From Paulinella micropora (taxonomy: Eukaryota; Cercozoa; Imbricatea; Euglyphida), in the NCBI GenBank assembly GCA_009731375.1, contig BJOX01000192.1:241810-305809 (forward strand): a DNA stretch of 64,000 nucleotides. The letters are read 5' to 3'. Position 1 is the stretch's first letter; the number at the start of each line of letters is the position of its first letter. Shown one piece after another: positions 1 to 12,215 of this stretch. The notes under the pieces are model-generated. The model was not told the DNA's origin. It saw only the letters and a program-made list of their open reading frames with translations, and searched no databases. A program made the position numbers and the translations under genes.

Positions 1-727
1 TTTATTGTCTATGTTCAACTACTGCTCAGAGTCCTTTCTTTGTAACCCTACTGTTGGTGATCGGTTCTTCGCTCCAGACATGCTAAAAAAAAATCATGGG
101 TGAGATCTTTACAGATTTTCAATTTTTTTTCAAAGCCAGCAGCGTCCAACCTACAGCTGCAGCCATCACCGACAGCTCCAGCGGCGCGGCTAGGAAGTGC
201 TTGAGGATTTTGCTCTACAAAGCCAACACCGTCCATGTTGGGACGAGCTTGATCGTGGTGATTGTACCTGATGACATTGATCACTGTTATTTTACGAGCG
301 AAACCGTCACCGAGAGCTCAAGGGGCGTGGCTAGAAAGTGCTTGGGAATCTGTTGCACAAAGCCAGCACCGTTCAAGCTACAGCTGCCGCCGTCACCGAC
401 AGCTCGAGCAGCGTGGCTAGGAAGTGCCTGGGAAATTTGCTGCACCAAGCTAGAGCTGCCGCCATCTCCGACAGCTCCAGCGGCGCGGCTAGGAAGTGTT
501 TGGGCATGTTGCTCTACAAAGCAAACACAGAGAGCTCCAGCGGCATGGCTAGGAAGTGCTTGGAAATTTGCTGCACCGAGCCAACACAAGTGGTGTGGCT
601 AGGAGGTTGTTGGGCAATTGCTGCACGGCGCGGAGTAGGTCCATCGTCACCTAAAAACTTCATACTTCCTACCTGTTTGCTATTAACATAAGTGTGCTGT
701 CACTGAACAGGAACAGCAACGGCGACG
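1..727. repeat. Terminal part of a 594-bp satellite array
   Basis: Bases 1-484 match the first part of the repeat unit that fills 5011-10097. Bases 485-727 match the array end seen again at 10110-10353, with a single A indel in a poly-A run near 655. The sequence contains internal degenerate repeats of about 60 bp built around the core GGCTAGGAAGTGCTTGG. Translated, they read as repeats of the type SSSGAARKCL on the plus strand. The reading frames are by-products of the repetition and there is no evidence that they are expressed. Homology with the right-hand copy ends abruptly at 727, where retrotransposon sequence begins. Confidence 0.85.
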
Positions 728-728
728 T

Positions 729-3412
729 CTATATCCCGGTGTATGCATTGCAAAGCGGTCTAATCCGTCGCCTACGGAGCCTTTCACCCCGAGGCATCCG
801 TGATAGGCTATCTGGGACCGTATTTTCTTTACCTTTCATGTACTCGATGGTGAAATCATACAAGGCCAGCTCCGACTGCCATCGGGCCAGTCGTCCCGTA
901 TGTTCTCGGTCCATGAGCCATCTAAGGTTGGCATGATCTGTTTGAACCAATATGTTCGGAGCACCCCACAAGTACTCCCTCAGTCGACTGAACGCCCAAA
1001 CTATCGCCAACGCTTTGCGTTGTCTAGTGCAGTAGTTGACTTGTTCGGGCGTCAACTTCTTGCTGACGAACATGATCGGTCTCAACTGTTTGTGGTCAGA
1101 ATCGTATTGTTGTAAGACAGCCCCGACCGCGTATTTCGACGCGTCGGTTGCTACAACAAAACGCTTCTCAAAGTCGGGGAGAACCAAGACCGATCCGCCC
1201 TCTGTGAGGGGGTCTCGTGTCAACGCCTCCTTCAGCTTTGTGTATACCTCCGCCGCCTTTGGCGGTCATTCGCCATCCGGGTCGCCGTGAAGGCAGAAGT
1301 CCCGTAATGGTTTGACAAAGTCCTGGAAGTTCGGAATAAATTCCGAATACACCTGTGCCATACAGAGGAAGGAATGTAGCGCTGTGCGTGTGTTCGGGCG
1401 TGGAAGGGAACGGATAGCGTCCCGCTTCTCCGGCTTCAACACTATTACCCCATCCTTGACTCTGTACCCTAGATAATCGATGTGGTCCTTAGCGAACGAA
1501 CACTTCTCTAGGTTCAACCTGAGGCCGAAGGCTTCTAGGCGTCTCAAGATGTCCGACACGTGAGCCAGGTGCTCCGCTTCTGTCTTTGAATAAATAATGA
1601 TATCATCGATGTAACAAAAGCTATACTGGTTAGTATAACCGTAAGTTTCGGTGAGCTTCGGATCACCGTACTTCGGGTCGGTCCACTGGTACAGTCTCCC
1701 GCCGACGGCAAAGGCCGTCAGTGCCCGACTCTCCACTTCCAAAGGGATGTTCCAGAATCCATTCTTCAAATCTAGCTTTGTAAAGAACTTAGCATCCCGG
1801 AGTCGATTGAGGCCATCCCGCATACGGGGGATTGGTGCCTCAACGCTCTTGATGATCTTATTGAGCCTCGTGTAATTGATACAAAATCGCTGTTTGCCAT
1901 CCGGCTTTGGCGCGAGTCGAACCGGTGATCGGTACTCCGACCATGACGGTTCTATTAACCGTTTAGCAAACATGTCTTGGATCATTTCCTCACAGATCTG
2001 CTCCTACTTATAACTAAGGCGCGATCCGCGGAGACGAGGCATCGTCTGTCCCACTTGTCGCTCTATCTTGGCAGCAGTGTGCGTCACGCCGCCGGCTACA
2101 AGGGGTCCGAAAAGAGTCTTATTCTTCAGAAACTGAGCCTTGAGATCCCAAACAAAGTCTGGTGACCCTGACTGTCGCGCCACGACTTCGTCGATGATCT
2201 CTTCGACCGGTTTCTGGTATCTCGGGTCATCCGGGTACTCTAAGATGGAGTCCGGATCCTCAACCTCATCCTTCGCGTCCCTGCCTGGGTATCGCGTGGT
2301 AGACTGGTTGTCCCATGTTGCAAATTCCTGAAGTTCTACTAACATATCGGCGTTTTGTTTCGCTGCCGACTTGTGAAAGAACCCCGGAAAGATCTGAAAG
2401 GCAATCTCCCGCATGTCATCCACCTTTCGTGTCAGTAGTTTGGTTCTGTATGCCAGACCATCCTGCCTTGATCCTAATCGGAATGCCATGAGTGGTTTAG
2501 CCTGTCGACTAGGTATCGGTATTGGGTCATCGACCACCCTATCCAATACATCCCTCCATCCCATCACGGTGGGGTGTATCGGGAGTATAATGGTGATGTC
2601 TTCGCCCCGATCCAACCTGTCAGCCAGGAGTTTCGGTACCTTCGATAGGTTCTCGGGCTGTATGGGCTCCGATCCCTTATACCATAGTTTTAACTTTTCC
2701 ATCACATTATCATCCTCTGTGAGGCGTTTAGATGCATAGAAAACCAAGCTCGATTTGACCCTTATGAATTCATGAGGCCGTTTCTGCCCACCCCCATATA
2801 GGTAGGTTTGGTCAAAGCCTTGCCATGATTCGTCCTGCTTCCGTAGCAGCAAGACTTGGGCCTCGCGCTCAGCTGCTAAATCCTCGAAGCCCGCCCATGG
2901 GCCGGTCAGCTCCGGGACATAAACATTCGTGTATACCCATGCTGTGCCAGCGGGCGTAACACGCTGCTGTGTCCGTACATCATGCGGTATGGGGGTTGCG
3001 GGTGGGATCAAGGTCACCTGCGCTCTCCCCCTATACGGGTGATCTATCGGACGTTCTGGACTAGGGTTAAGTATGGGGTATTCCGCCACATGTCGGCCCC
3101 TTCCATACTTAATAACATCCAGTCCTAATAGAAGCTGAGCTTCCATCATCTTCAGATCAGGTTTACCCAGCACTATTGTTCCCGGGAATCTGGCACCACC
3201 AAGACGTGTATTGTGTATGTCATGCCAGTCGGGAATTCCACCGTCAACTGAATACGACCAATGATCGCGCTTCTTCCGTCGTTAGCACCCCGGATATATC
3301 CGAGCTTTCCCTCGCGCGTGAAATCGAATAGCTTTCCGAATTTATCTATAAATCTTTTTCCCGCGAAGGTGATTTGTGCCATGCTATCGTTACCGGTGTC
3401 CAGGTGGGCGTT
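729..3412 (-). pseudogene. Ty3/gypsy pol fragment: retropepsin, RT, RNase H
   Basis: Read right to left, this is a retrotransposon pol gene. A retropepsin opens with LDTG at 3393-3401 and closes with an IVLGKPDL-like strand near 3170, across a one-base frameshift. A linker of about 350 residues follows, then reverse transcriptase (1269-2003) with SPVRLAPKPDGK, KLDLKNGFW and the catalytic YIDDIIIYS. RNase H (729-1265) shows the ATDASKYAVGAVL, QTDHANL and VPDSLSRMP signatures. Two in-frame stops break the RT/RNase H reading frame: TAG at 2004-2006 and TGA at 1266-1268, where related elements usually have Trp. The usual MPFGL..APATFQ stretch of gypsy RTs is missing between YQW and YIDD. No integrase follows, because the sequence switches to satellite at 727. 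Non-functional; family assignment is secure. Confidence 0.93.
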
Positions 3413-3532
3413 GAGCTCTCACCAATATAGACGGATGTAGCTCATGTCTCTTGCCTCCGCTGCAGGGAGGTCCTGGGGTTCGGCTGTCGAGATGAGTGCT
3501 TGTTGCAGCTCCATCTCAGCATACTAATAGTA

Positions 3533-4986
3533 TTACCTGCGCGCCCTCCGCCGTTGGGCATCGCCAAGCTTGTCCGGGTCCACCAGGGGCGTTAATCCCA
3601 TCTGGCTAATTACCGCCGGAGCAACGCTTGGGCCATCCCGTGTGCCCGGGAGCACTACAGGGTTCTGTGCTGTGAATGGTGATGCAGTATACATGTCGTC
3701 TGTGTGTGGAGGGAAGGCGTGGTCAATATGCGGTATATTCGGGTGATTAATATCGGAACCAGCCACCGTTCCCGGGGCTAGTCGAACATCACGACCGAGC
3801 AAAGACCTTTGAGGTGCTATTTGTTGTTTTGCCCTGGCTTTAATGTTAATCACCTTGTTCTCAAAGAGGACTGTTTTCTGTAGTGAGGCGACTGGGATGG
3901 AACCTGCCTTGCTTACGCAGGTGTCCGCTGGGCGGACACGGCAACTTCGCCCGTCCATTTTACCATCATCTTCACTAGCCGCCTGTGCGACATCGTCTTC
4001 GGGTGGAGATGGGTGAGGTCCGCCTGTACATTGTTGCGGAAGGTCGTCACCTCAGGTGAAGGTGTACGGCCACGACTACTGTTGTGCCCCTCTGTTATCT
4101 CTTCGCTCACCCCTGCCGTAGCAGTACTGTTGACTGTGATCGAGGGGTCTGTGACCCCCGCAATACTATCTACTTGCGGTGTAGAAGGGAGCACAGCAAC
4201 CCTAGCTGTCGGTGACTCGATACTGACTTGCGTCACCTGACCTGGCGTTGGTGTAGCCTCCATTCTTACTGTCTTATCTACTACTGGTGAGGTGGGGACA
4301 CAGCAACCCTAGCCGTCGGTGACTCGATATCGGCTTGTGTCACCTGACCTGGCGTCGGTGTGGCCTCCGTTACCATCACACTATTAACTAGTGTTTCTGT
4401 TACTACTGCGCCTGTCCCGACAACTAGTCCATCACCCTCTGCGGTGGCTATCGTTTCCAACGGGTGTGCAAAACGCACCCGCTTACGTGCCCCCGGGTGT
4501 GTCCTTTCCGTTGATTGTCTAGGACTTGAATTTGCGCTTCTTGAAGGACTTGTGTCCTGCTGGCTGGCCTTGGCCCATCTGGCTCAGGAGTGTCTCCTGA
4601 CCGGGCATGTATGCCGCGAACTTGTCGGCTGCCGGGAAATGGCTCTTGAGCATGTCGGCCTCCGCATCGAAGGCGGCGCACCAACTCGCCACGTACCCGT
4701 TTGGCATCAGAGAGACCCGTCCGTGTTCGTCAACGTCCGGGAATGGCAAGTTCATGTGTGCCTGCTGTTTCGGGCAGGGCACCCAATCGCCATCTTCCGG
4801 CCTTTTGACCTTCGACTCTTCCGCCTTGTATCGGCGGATGTACCGCCTCATCGCTATCGGGTGCTGTGGGGTGCCCGGGAATGTGTGCCATCGCTGACAC
4901 GACTTTCCCATTAGGCAGGGCCATACCCAGAATTTACGTTCTGGTAAGCAGTTAAAAGCCAGTGCGTGATAAAAATAATCACACAA
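3533..4986 (-). pseudogene. Probable gag region upstream of gypsy pol
   Basis: Four open stretches lie in shifting frames upstream of the retropepsin: 4986-4519, 4478-4281, 4263-3913 and 3958-3533. The first (155 codons) has a W/P/H-rich sequence and a Lys/Arg-rich end (KSFKKRKFKS). The next two are Thr/Ser/Pro/Val-rich and contain a tandem duplication of about 115 bp: the block with TPTPGQVTQ and ESPTARVAV occurs at about 4190-4300 and again at 4305-4420. No zinc knuckle or capsid motif is visible, so the gag call rests on position and strand only. A 10-N gap at 5001 cuts the upstream end. Confidence 0.5.
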
Positions 4987-5000
4987 ACATTAAACTTGAC

Positions 5001-5010
5001 NNNNNNNNNN
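5001..5010. other. 10-N scaffold gap
   Basis: Ten Ns separate the retrotransposon fragment from the 594-bp array, so adjacency of the two is a scaffolding inference. The true 5' end and any LTR of the retroelement are hidden here. Confidence 0.95.
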
Positions 5011-8000
5011 AGCAGCGTCCAACCTACAGCTGCAGCCATCACCGACAGCTCCAGCGGCGCGGCTAGGAAGTGCTTGAGGATTTTGCTCTACAAAGCCAAC
5101 ACCGTCCATGTTGGGACGAGCTTGATCGTGGTGATTGTACCTGATGACATTGATCACTGTTATTTTACGAGCGAAACCGTCACCGAGAGCTCAAGGGGCG
5201 TGGCTAGAAAGTGCTTGGGAATCTGTTGCACAAAGCCAGCACCGTTCAAGCTACAGCTGCCGCCGTCACCGACAGCTCGAGCAGCGTGGCTAGGAAGTGC
5301 CTGGGAAATTTGCTGCACCAAGCTAGAGCTGCCGCCATCTCCGACACGGTTTCCTGAGGCTCTTTTGTAGTAGGTTATTCTCAGAGTGCTTAGAATGAGT
5401 GGATATAGACCACTGCTTACAATAAGTAATATCTTTCTGATCTTAACCGACAAAAATTCATATGGTCTTTATTGTCTATGTTCAACTACTGCTCAGAGTC
5501 CTTTCTTTGTAACCCTACTGTTGGTGATCGGTTCTTCGCTCCAGACATGCTAAAAAAAAATCATGGGTGAGATCTTTACAGATTTTCAATTTTTTTTCAA
5601 AGCCAGCAGCGTCCAACCTACAGCTGCAGCCATCACCGACAGCTCCAGCGGCGCGGCTAGGAAGTGCTTGAGGATTTTGCTCTACAAAGCCAACACCGTC
5701 CATGTTGGGACGAGCTTGATCGTGGTGATTGTACCTGATGACATTGATCACTGTTATTTTACGAGCGAAACCGTCACCGAGAGCTCAAGGGGCGTGGCTA
5801 GAAAGTGCTTGGGAATCTGTTGCACAAAGCCAGCACCGTTCAAGCTACAGCTGCCGCCGTCACCGACAGCTCGAGCAGCGTGGCTAGGAAGTGCCTGGGA
5901 AATTTGCTGCACCAAGCTAGAGCTGCCGCCATCTCCGACACGGTTTCCTGAGGCTCTTTTGTAGTAGGTTATTCTCAGAGTGCTTAGAATGAGTGGATAT
6001 AGACCACTGCTTACAATAAGTAATATCTTTCTGATCTTAACCGACAAAAATTCATATGGTCTTTATTGTCTATGTTCAACTACTGCTCAGAGTCCTTTCT
6101 TTGTAACCCTACTGTTGGTGATCGGTTCTTCGCTCCAGACATGCTAAAAAAAAATCATGGGTGAGATCTTTACAGATTTTCAATTTTTTTTCAAAGCCAG
6201 CAGCGTCCAACCTACAGCTGCAGCCATCACCGACAGCTCCAGCGGCGCGGCTAGGAAGTGCTTGAGGATTTTGCTCTACAAAGCCAACACCGTCCATGTT
6301 GGGACGAGCTTGATCGTGGTGATTGTACCTGATGACATTGATCACTGTTATTTTACGAGCGAAACCGTCACCGAGAGCTCAAGGGGCGTGGCTAGAAAGT
6401 GCTTGGGAATCTGTTGCACAAAGCCAGCACCGTTCAAGCTACAGCTGCCGCCGTCACCGACAGCTCGAGCAGCGTGGCTAGGAAGTGCCTGGGAAATTTG
6501 CTGCACCAAGCTAGAGCTGCCGCCATCTCCGACACGGTTTCCTGAGGCTCTTTTGTAGTAGGTTATTCTCAGAGTGCTTAGAATGAGTGGATATAGACCA
6601 CTGCTTACAATAAGTAATATCTTTCTGATCTTAACCGACAAAAATTCATATGGTCTTTATTGTCTATGTTCAACTACTGCTCAGAGTCCTTTCTTTGTAA
6701 CCCTACTGTTGGTGATCGGTTCTTCGCTCCAGACATGCTAAAAAAAAATCATGGGTGAGATCTTTACAGATTTTCAATTTTTTTTCAAAGCCAGCAGCGT
6801 CCAACCTACAGCTGCAGCCATCACCGACAGCTCCAGCGGCGCGGCTAGGAAGTGCTTGAGGATTTTGCTCTACAAAGCCAACACCGTCCATGTTGGGACG
6901 AGCTTGATCGTGGTGATTGTACCTGATGACATTGATCACTGTTATTTTACGAGCGAAACCGTCACCGAGAGCTCAAGGGGCGTGGCTAGAAAGTGCTTGG
7001 GAATCTGTTGCACAAAGCCAGCACCGTTCAAGCTACAGCTGCCGCCGTCACCGACAGCTCGAGCAGCGTGGCTAGGAAGTGCCTGGGAAATTTGCTGCAC
7101 CAAGCTAGAGCTGCCGCCATCTCCGACACGGTTTCCTGAGGCTCTTTTGTAGTAGGTTATTCTCAGAGTGCTTAGAATGAGTGGATATAGACCACTGCTT
7201 ACAATAAGTAATATCTTTCTGATCTTAACCGACAAAAATTCATATGGTCTTTATTGTCTATGTTCAACTACTGCTCAGAGTCCTTTCTTTGTAACCCTAC
7301 TGTTGGTGATCGGTTCTTCGCTCCAGACATGCTAAAAAAAAATCATGGGTGAGATCTTTACAGATTTTCAATTTTTTTTCAAAGCCAGCAGCGTCCAACC
7401 TACAGCTGCAGCCATCACCGACAGCTCCAGCGGCGCGGCTAGGAAGTGCTTGAGGATTTTGCTCTACAAAGCCAACACCGTCCATGTTGGGACGAGCTTG
7501 ATCGTGGTGATTGTACCTGATGACATTGATCACTGTTATTTTACGAGCGAAACCGTCACCGAGAGCTCAAGGGGCGTGGCTAGAAAGTGCTTGGGAATCT
7601 GTTGCACAAAGCCAGCACCGTTCAAGCTACAGCTGCCGCCGTCACCGACAGCTCGAGCAGCGTGGCTAGGAAGTGCCTGGGAAATTTGCTGCACCAAGCT
7701 AGAGCTGCCGCCATCTCCGACACGGTTTCCTGAGGCTCTTTTGTAGTAGGTTATTCTCAGAGTGCTTAGAATGAGTGGATATAGACCACTGCTTACAATA
7801 AGTAATATCTTTCTGATCTTAACCGACAAAAATTCATATGGTCTTTATTGTCTATGTTCAACTACTGCTCAGAGTCCTTTCTTTGTAACCCTACTGTTGG
7901 TGATCGGTTCTTCGCTCCAGACATGCTAAAAAAAAATCATGGGTGAGATCTTTACAGATTTTCAATTTTTTTTCAAAGCCAGCAGCGTCCAACCTACAGC

Positions 8001-10353
8001 TGCAGCCATCACCGACAGCTCCAGCGGCGCGGCTAGGAAGTGCTTGAGGATTTTGCTCTACAAAGCCAACACCGTCCATGTTGGGACGAGCTTGATCGTG
8101 GTGATTGTACCTGATGACATTGATCACTGTTATTTTACGAGCGAAACCGTCACCGAGAGCTCAAGGGGCGTGGCTAGAAAGTGCTTGGGAATCTGTTGCA
8201 CAAAGCCAGCACCGTTCAAGCTACAGCTGCCGCCGTCACCGACAGCTCGAGCAGCGTGGCTAGGAAGTGCCTGGGAAATTTGCTGCACCAAGCTAGAGCT
8301 GCCGCCATCTCCGACACGGTTTCCTGAGGCTCTTTTGTAGTAGGTTATTCTCAGAGTGCTTAGAATGAGTGGATATAGACCACTGCTTACAATAAGTAAT
8401 ATCTTTCTGATCTTAACCGACAAAAATTCATATGGTCTTTATTGTCTATGTTCAACTACTGCTCAGAGTCCTTTCTTTGTAACCCTACTGTTGGTGATCG
8501 GTTCTTCGCTCCAGACATGCTAAAAAAAAATCATGGGTGAGATCTTTACAGATTTTCAATTTTTTTTCAAAGCCAGCAGCGTCCAACCTACAGCTGCAGC
8601 CATCACCGACAGCTCCAGCGGCGCGGCTAGGAAGTGCTTGAGGATTTTGCTCTACAAAGCCAACACCGTCCATGTTGGGACGAGCTTGATCGTGGTGATT
8701 GTACCTGATGACATTGATCACTGTTATTTTACGAGCGAAACCGTCACCGAGAGCTCAAGGGGCGTGGCTAGAAAGTGCTTGGGAATCTGTTGCACAAAGC
8801 CAGCACCGTTCAAGCTACAGCTGCCGCCGTCACCGACAGCTCGAGCAGCGTGGCTAGGAAGTGCCTGGGAAATTTGCTGCACCAAGCTAGAGCTGCCGCC
8901 ATCTCCGACACGGTTTCCTGAGGCTCTTTTGTAGTAGGTTATTCTCAGAGTGCTTAGAATGAGTGGATATAGACCACTGCTTACAATAAGTAATATCTTT
9001 CTGATCTTAACCGACAAAAATTCATATGGTCTTTATTGTCTATGTTCAACTACTGCTCAGAGTCCTTTCTTTGTAACCCTACTGTTGGTGATCGGTTCTT
9101 CGCTCCAGACATGCTAAAAAAAAATCATGGGTGAGATCTTTACAGATTTTCAATTTTTTTTCAAAGCCAGCAGCGTCCAACCTACAGCTGCAGCCATCAC
9201 CGACAGCTCCAGCGGCGCGGCTAGGAAGTGCTTGAGGATTTTGCTCTACAAAGCCAACACCGTCCATGTTGGGACGAGCTTGATCGTGGTGATTGTACCT
9301 GATGACATTGATCACTGTTATTTTACGAGCGAAACCGTCACCGAGAGCTCAAGGGGCGTGGCTAGAAAGTGCTTGGGAATCTGTTGCACAAAGCCAGCAC
9401 CGTTCAAGCTACAGCTGCCGCCGTCACCGACAGCTCGAGCAGCGTGGCTAGGAAGTGCCTGGGAAATTTGCTGCACCAAGCTAGAGCTGCCGCCATCTCC
9501 GACACGGTTTCCTGAGGCTCTTTTGTAGTAGGTTATTCTCAGAGTGCTTAGAATGAGTGGATATAGACCACTGCTTACAATAAGTAATATCTTTCTGATC
9601 TTAACCGACAAAAATTCATATGGTCTTTATTGTCTATGTTCAACTACTGCTCAGAGTCCTTTCTTTGTAACCCTACTGTTGGTGATCGGTTCTTCGCTCC
9701 AGACATGCTAAAAAAAAATCATGGGTGAGATCTTTACAGATTTTCAATTTTTTTTCAAAGCCAGCAGCGTCCAACCTACAGCTGCAGCCATCACCGACAG
9801 CTCCAGCGGCGCGGCTAGGAAGTGCTTGAGGATTTTGCTCTACAAAGCCAACACCGTCCATGTTGGGACGAGCTTGATCGTGGTGATTGTACCTGATGAC
9901 ATTGATCACTGTTATTTTACGAGCGAAACCGTCACCGAGAGCTCAAGGGGCGTGGCTAGAAAGTGCTTGGGAATCTGTTGCACAAAGCCAGCACCGTTCA
10001 AGCTACAGCTGCCGCCGTCACCGACAGCTCGAGCAGCGTGGCTAGGAAGTGCCTGGGAAATTTGCTGCACCAAGCTAGAGCTGCCGCCATCTCCGACAGC
10101 TCCAGCGGCGCGGCTAGGAAGTGTTTGGGCATGTTGCTCTACAAAGCAAACACAGAGAGCTCCAGCGGCATGGCTAGGAAGTGCTTGGAAATTTGCTGCA
10201 CCGAGCCAACACAAGTGGTGTGGCTAGGAGGTTGTTGGGCAATTGCTGCACGGCGCGGAGTAGGTCCATCGTCACCTAAAAAACTTCATACTTCCTACCT
10301 GTTTGCTATTAACATAAGTGTGCTGTCACTGAACAGGAACAGCAACGGCGACG
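5011..10353. repeat. 594-bp tandem array, about 8.5 near-identical units
   Basis: Units start at 5011, 5605, 6199, 6793, 7387, 7981, 8575 and 9169 (period exactly 594), and a partial unit starts at 9763. The last unit leaves the repeat phase near 10097 and continues into the array end shared with 485-727. Units look identical by eye. Each includes a roughly 110-bp AT-richer spacer (for example 5346-5465) and a GC-richer part made of shorter degenerate repeats. Every unit gives the same 78-, 97- and 133-codon open frames, which are repeat by-products. Identity across eight units implies recent amplification, homogenisation by conversion, or an assembly artefact. Confidence 0.95.
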
Positions 10354-10672
10354 CGATGAAGCACGCAGACGCATGATGAGGGAAGCGATGGAGGAACTCA
10401 GCAAAGCTGATGAGGCAGGTCCGGGTGTAAGACTTACGTTCACCCTGGATGCAATGCAAGCTCGACTGGTCCACGCGGTGTTAAAAAGTGTGTACAATCC
10501 AGGTGGCTCTCTAACAGTAGGGAGTGATGAGGAGAAAATTGAGCTAGCAAGGGATACGGTGAGAGAAGAGGACGAGACAGGAAATGATGAAAAAGAAAAC
10601 AAACAAGAGAAACCACCAAGAAAAGAAAACAAGAAACGAAAAAAGATACGTCATGGCAGTAAAGACAAGTGA
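10337..10672 (+). CDS. Exon of an unrecognised charged protein after the satellite array
   Basis: A pyrimidine-rich stretch ending CACTGAACAG (10327-10336) could be a splice acceptor. From 10337 a frame is open to TGA at 10670. It starts with an Arg/Glu-rich helical stretch (EQQRRRDEARRRMM), passes through a better-structured segment (RLTFTLDAMQARLV at about residues 36-49), then a strongly acidic and basic tail ending in KKRKKIRHG. The first 17 bases of the exon belong to the repeated array end, so the exon starts inside repeat-derived DNA. If translated from the internal ATG at 10373 it is 99 residues. No family recognised; could be a last exon or chance. Confidence 0.35.
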   Translation, partial: EQQRRRDEARRRMMREAMEELSKADEAGPGVRLTFTLDAMQARLVHAVLKSVYNPGGSLTVGSDEEKIELARDTVREEDETGNDEKENKQEKPPRKENKKRKKIRHGSKDK

Positions 10673-10788
10673 ATGATAGCGATTGGCGTTGGGGTGGGGA
10701 GGGGGGGGGATCGAAAGGGAACTGAGATGACGGCAAAAAGTACACACAATCAACAGGCGAAGAAAAATACAAGAAATACAAGGACATA

Positions 10789-11016
10789 TTGGATTGCTCA
10801 TATTTAAACAGAGATTTGGAGGTGTTCGAGGATGGATTTTGCCATATTGATGCACTGGGCTGTCCTAGAATGCTTAGAGGAGAGAGTTGGGAGAAAGTAC
10901 TAAGGAAGGGCAAGGAGTATAAGCGTTTGCTGAGTTTTCAATGTAAGGAATTACTAAATAAAAACGCTTTGCTTGCAAAACCTGGAAATATAGATGATGG
11001 GATCATCAATAGATGA
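10789..11016 (+). CDS. Open frame, unrecognised
   Basis: A 75-codon plus-strand frame with protein-like composition (DLEVFEDGFCHIDALG near its start, then Lys-rich). Its last codons run into the 19-bp palindromic repeat at 10992, so the present end is repeat-derived. No motif recognised. It may be another exon of the gene entering at 10337. Confidence 0.25.
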   Translation: MDCSYLNRDLEVFEDGFCHIDALGCPRMLRGESWEKVLRKGKEYKRLLSFQCKELLNKNALLAKPGNIDDGIINR

Positions 11017-11145
11017 TAGGATCATCAATAGATGATGGCATCATCAATAGATGATGGCATCATCAATAGATGATAGCATCATCAATAGATAATAGGATCA
11101 TCAATTGATGATGCCATCATCTATTGATGACGATTTAATATACAA
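10990..11145. repeat. 19-bp tandem repeat with internal dyad symmetry
   Basis: About eight copies of a 19-bp unit of the form GATGATRGSATCATCAATA. The two halves GATGATN and NATCATC are inverted repeats, so each unit can fold. The last two units are diverged or inverted (CAATTGATGATGCCATCATC near 11101-11120). There are no unique spacers, so it is not CRISPR-like. Confidence 0.85.
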
Positions 11146-11519
11146 CCCGATCACATATTAGATGACCGGATCGTCAATAGTACAGGATATAATACAAGCT
11201 AGCAAGCCAAGTATAAAGATTTTGAAAATTAATAGGAGTAGTGTGGCAATGAAAGATTTTAATGTATTTCAACTTTTTTAAACAAAAAAATTTAAAAAAA
11301 TTGAATTTCTAGCCGTTACAACTGTTTTCGACCGTTAGCTATATCTTGGCTAGATAGTGGTTTGGGCTTGCCTGAGCTTGGTTTTTCTTTGTTTTTATGT
11401 TGTTTTACATCAAAATCAACGTAATTATATTTAGTTTATTAAATTCTAATAATATTACTTCAAATTCAAATTCACATTCAAATTCAAATATGACTAGAAA
11501 TTTTCAAGTTGGTGACTGG

Positions 11520-12215
11520 TGGCAGCCACTCACTTATAGTAGTTATACATACTCACCGACTACTTGAACTATGCATGAAATTATATTAATACTAGTCTGT
11601 TTAGCATATTTATAATGTTTTTGAAGCATAAAACCGGTGCGGAAGCTTAGAGTTCAGTGTGAGTGACAGTGTTTTACAGTAGTCACTGTGACACTCAGCA
11701 TACTTGCCACTCACTTGTAATCGTTATACATACTCACTGCCTACTTGAAGTATGCATGAAATTATATTAATACTAGTTTGTTTAGCATATTTATAATGTT
11801 TTTGAAGCATAAAACCGGTGCGGAAGCTTAGAGTTCAGTGTGAGTGACAGTGTTTTACACTAGCCACTGTGACACTCAGAATACAATATTACTTGCCACT
11901 CACTTGTACTGATTCGTTATACATACTCACTGGCGCCTACTTGAAGTATGCATGAAATCATATTAATACTAGTTTGTTTAGCATATTTATAATGTTTTTG
12001 AAGCATAAAACCGGTGCGGAAGCTTATATTTCAGAGTGTTTTACACTAGATGGTCTGAGTCACTGTGACACTCAGAATACTTGCCACTCACTTGTATTCG
12101 TTATACATACTCACTGCGGCCTACTTGAAGTATGCATGAGATTATATTAATACTAGCTTTTTCAGCATATTTATAATGTTTTTGAAGCATAAAACCGGTG
12201 CGGAAGCTTAGAAAT
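11520..12215. repeat. About 181-195-bp tandem repeat, four copies
   Basis: The marker CATAAAACCGGTGCGGAAGC occurs at 11628, 11809, 12004 and 12189, giving periods of about 181, 195 and 185 bp. Each unit also carries the motif TTATACATACTCAC and the segment GTGAGTGACAGTG or related. Copies differ by small indels, so this is an older satellite than the 594-bp array. No coding potential is visible. The surrounding 11150-11520 and 12215-12500 are AT-rich with nothing recognisable. Confidence 0.85.

Noticed and set aside
5011-10353. The repeated 78-, 97-, 100-, 133- and 168-codon frames in the 594-bp array as real proteins
   Set aside because: They recur only because the DNA recurs, overlap on both strands, and have no independent support such as codon-level conservation.
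1-10353. 1-727 and 9626-10353 as the LTRs of the gypsy element
   Set aside because: They belong to a tandem satellite, lack TG...CA ends and a primer-binding site next to them, and the pol gene is cut off at 727 without an integrase.
10990-11145. CRISPR-like array
   Set aside because: Repeats are contiguous with no unique spacers, in a eukaryotic context.
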